Assembly (NCBI GenBank): GCA_029288195.1
Contig: JARFPR010000021.1
Location: 1-6,058 of the forward strand
DNA length: 6,058 nucleotides
Reading direction: 5' to 3'
Source of the DNA: Gammaproteobacteria bacterium
GTDB lineage: Bacteria; Pseudomonadota; Gammaproteobacteria; GCA-001735895
In this document: in pieces, positions 5,937 through 6,058 of the stretch
How the letters are laid out: every line of letters begins with the position of its first letter
How positions within the stretch are numbered: the first letter of the stretch is position 1
Notes under the pieces: generated by a model
Databases searched by the model: none
What the model was told of the DNA's origin: nothing
What the model saw: the letters and a program-made list of their open reading frames with translations, nothing else
Position numbers and translations under genes: made by a program

Positions 5937-6058
5937 ATGAAATTTTCTGAGCTGGTTGAAAAGGCTGAAAAATTTGTCGGTAAACATGAAAAGGGTAGGC
6001 GGATCAAACCCCAAAAACTGGATAAGCTCCAGCAATTGCTAAACGATAAAAAATCTCG
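5937..6058 (+). CDS. Small charged helical protein of unknown function, 3' end cut by window edge
   Basis: An ATG at 5937 with AGGGG five bases upstream opens a frame that stays open for 40 codons to the edge. The product begins MKFSELVEKAEKFVGKHEKG and continues with QKLDKLQQLLNDKKS. It is rich in Lys and Glu with regularly spaced Leu, so it is probably helical, perhaps a coiled coil. It has no signal peptide or membrane segment. It lies 61 bp after the transporter gene in the same direction, with only a weak possible hairpin between, so it may be co-transcribed. I do not recognise a named family, and no function is proposed. Confidence 0.65.
   Translation, partial: MKFSELVEKAEKFVGKHEKGRRIKPQKLDKLQQLLNDKKS

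Overview
The window looks like a piece of a denitrifying proteobacterial chromosome, most probably gammaproteobacterial. The evidence is a moderate GC content, tightly overlapping genes, unfused nirD and nirL genes, and a CRP/FNR-family (DNR/NNR type) half-site pair upstream of the operon. The genus cannot be named from this sequence.

Positions 3691 down to 1, minus strand, hold six consecutive overlapping genes of the haem d1 pathway in the order nirE-nirC-nirF-nirD-nirL-nirG. The last gene runs off the left edge. NirE methylates uroporphyrinogen III to precorrin-2, the branch point toward sirohaem. NirD, NirL and NirG are Lrp/AsnC-like subunits of the sirohaem decarboxylase that makes 12,18-didecarboxysirohaem. 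NirF is a periplasmic beta-propeller that acts late in d1 formation. NirC is a small periplasmic c-type cytochrome. Together they supply the d1 haem of cytochrome cd1 nitrite reductase (NirS), which is not in the window. The known gene order in other denitrifiers predicts nirH, nirJ and nirN beyond the left edge.

Positions 3692-4072 are a 381-bp divergent intergenic region. On the nir side it holds a near-consensus FNR/DNR box (3805-3818), placed correctly for a class II activated promoter for nirE, and two further dyads. On the other side, the leader of the plus-strand gene holds a strong 32-bp dyad and two mutually exclusive hairpins. One of these uses a CTCCC element that could also pair with the Shine-Dalgarno sequence.

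Positions 4073-5875, plus strand, encode a 600-residue Na+/phosphate cotransporter of the NptA/PNaS type with a PhoU-like C-terminal domain. It is followed 61 bp later by the start of a small, charged, helical protein of unknown function (5937 to the right edge).

No rRNA, tRNA, insertion sequence or CRISPR array was seen. The genes belong to known families. The least explained part is the structured leader between 3927 and 4072.
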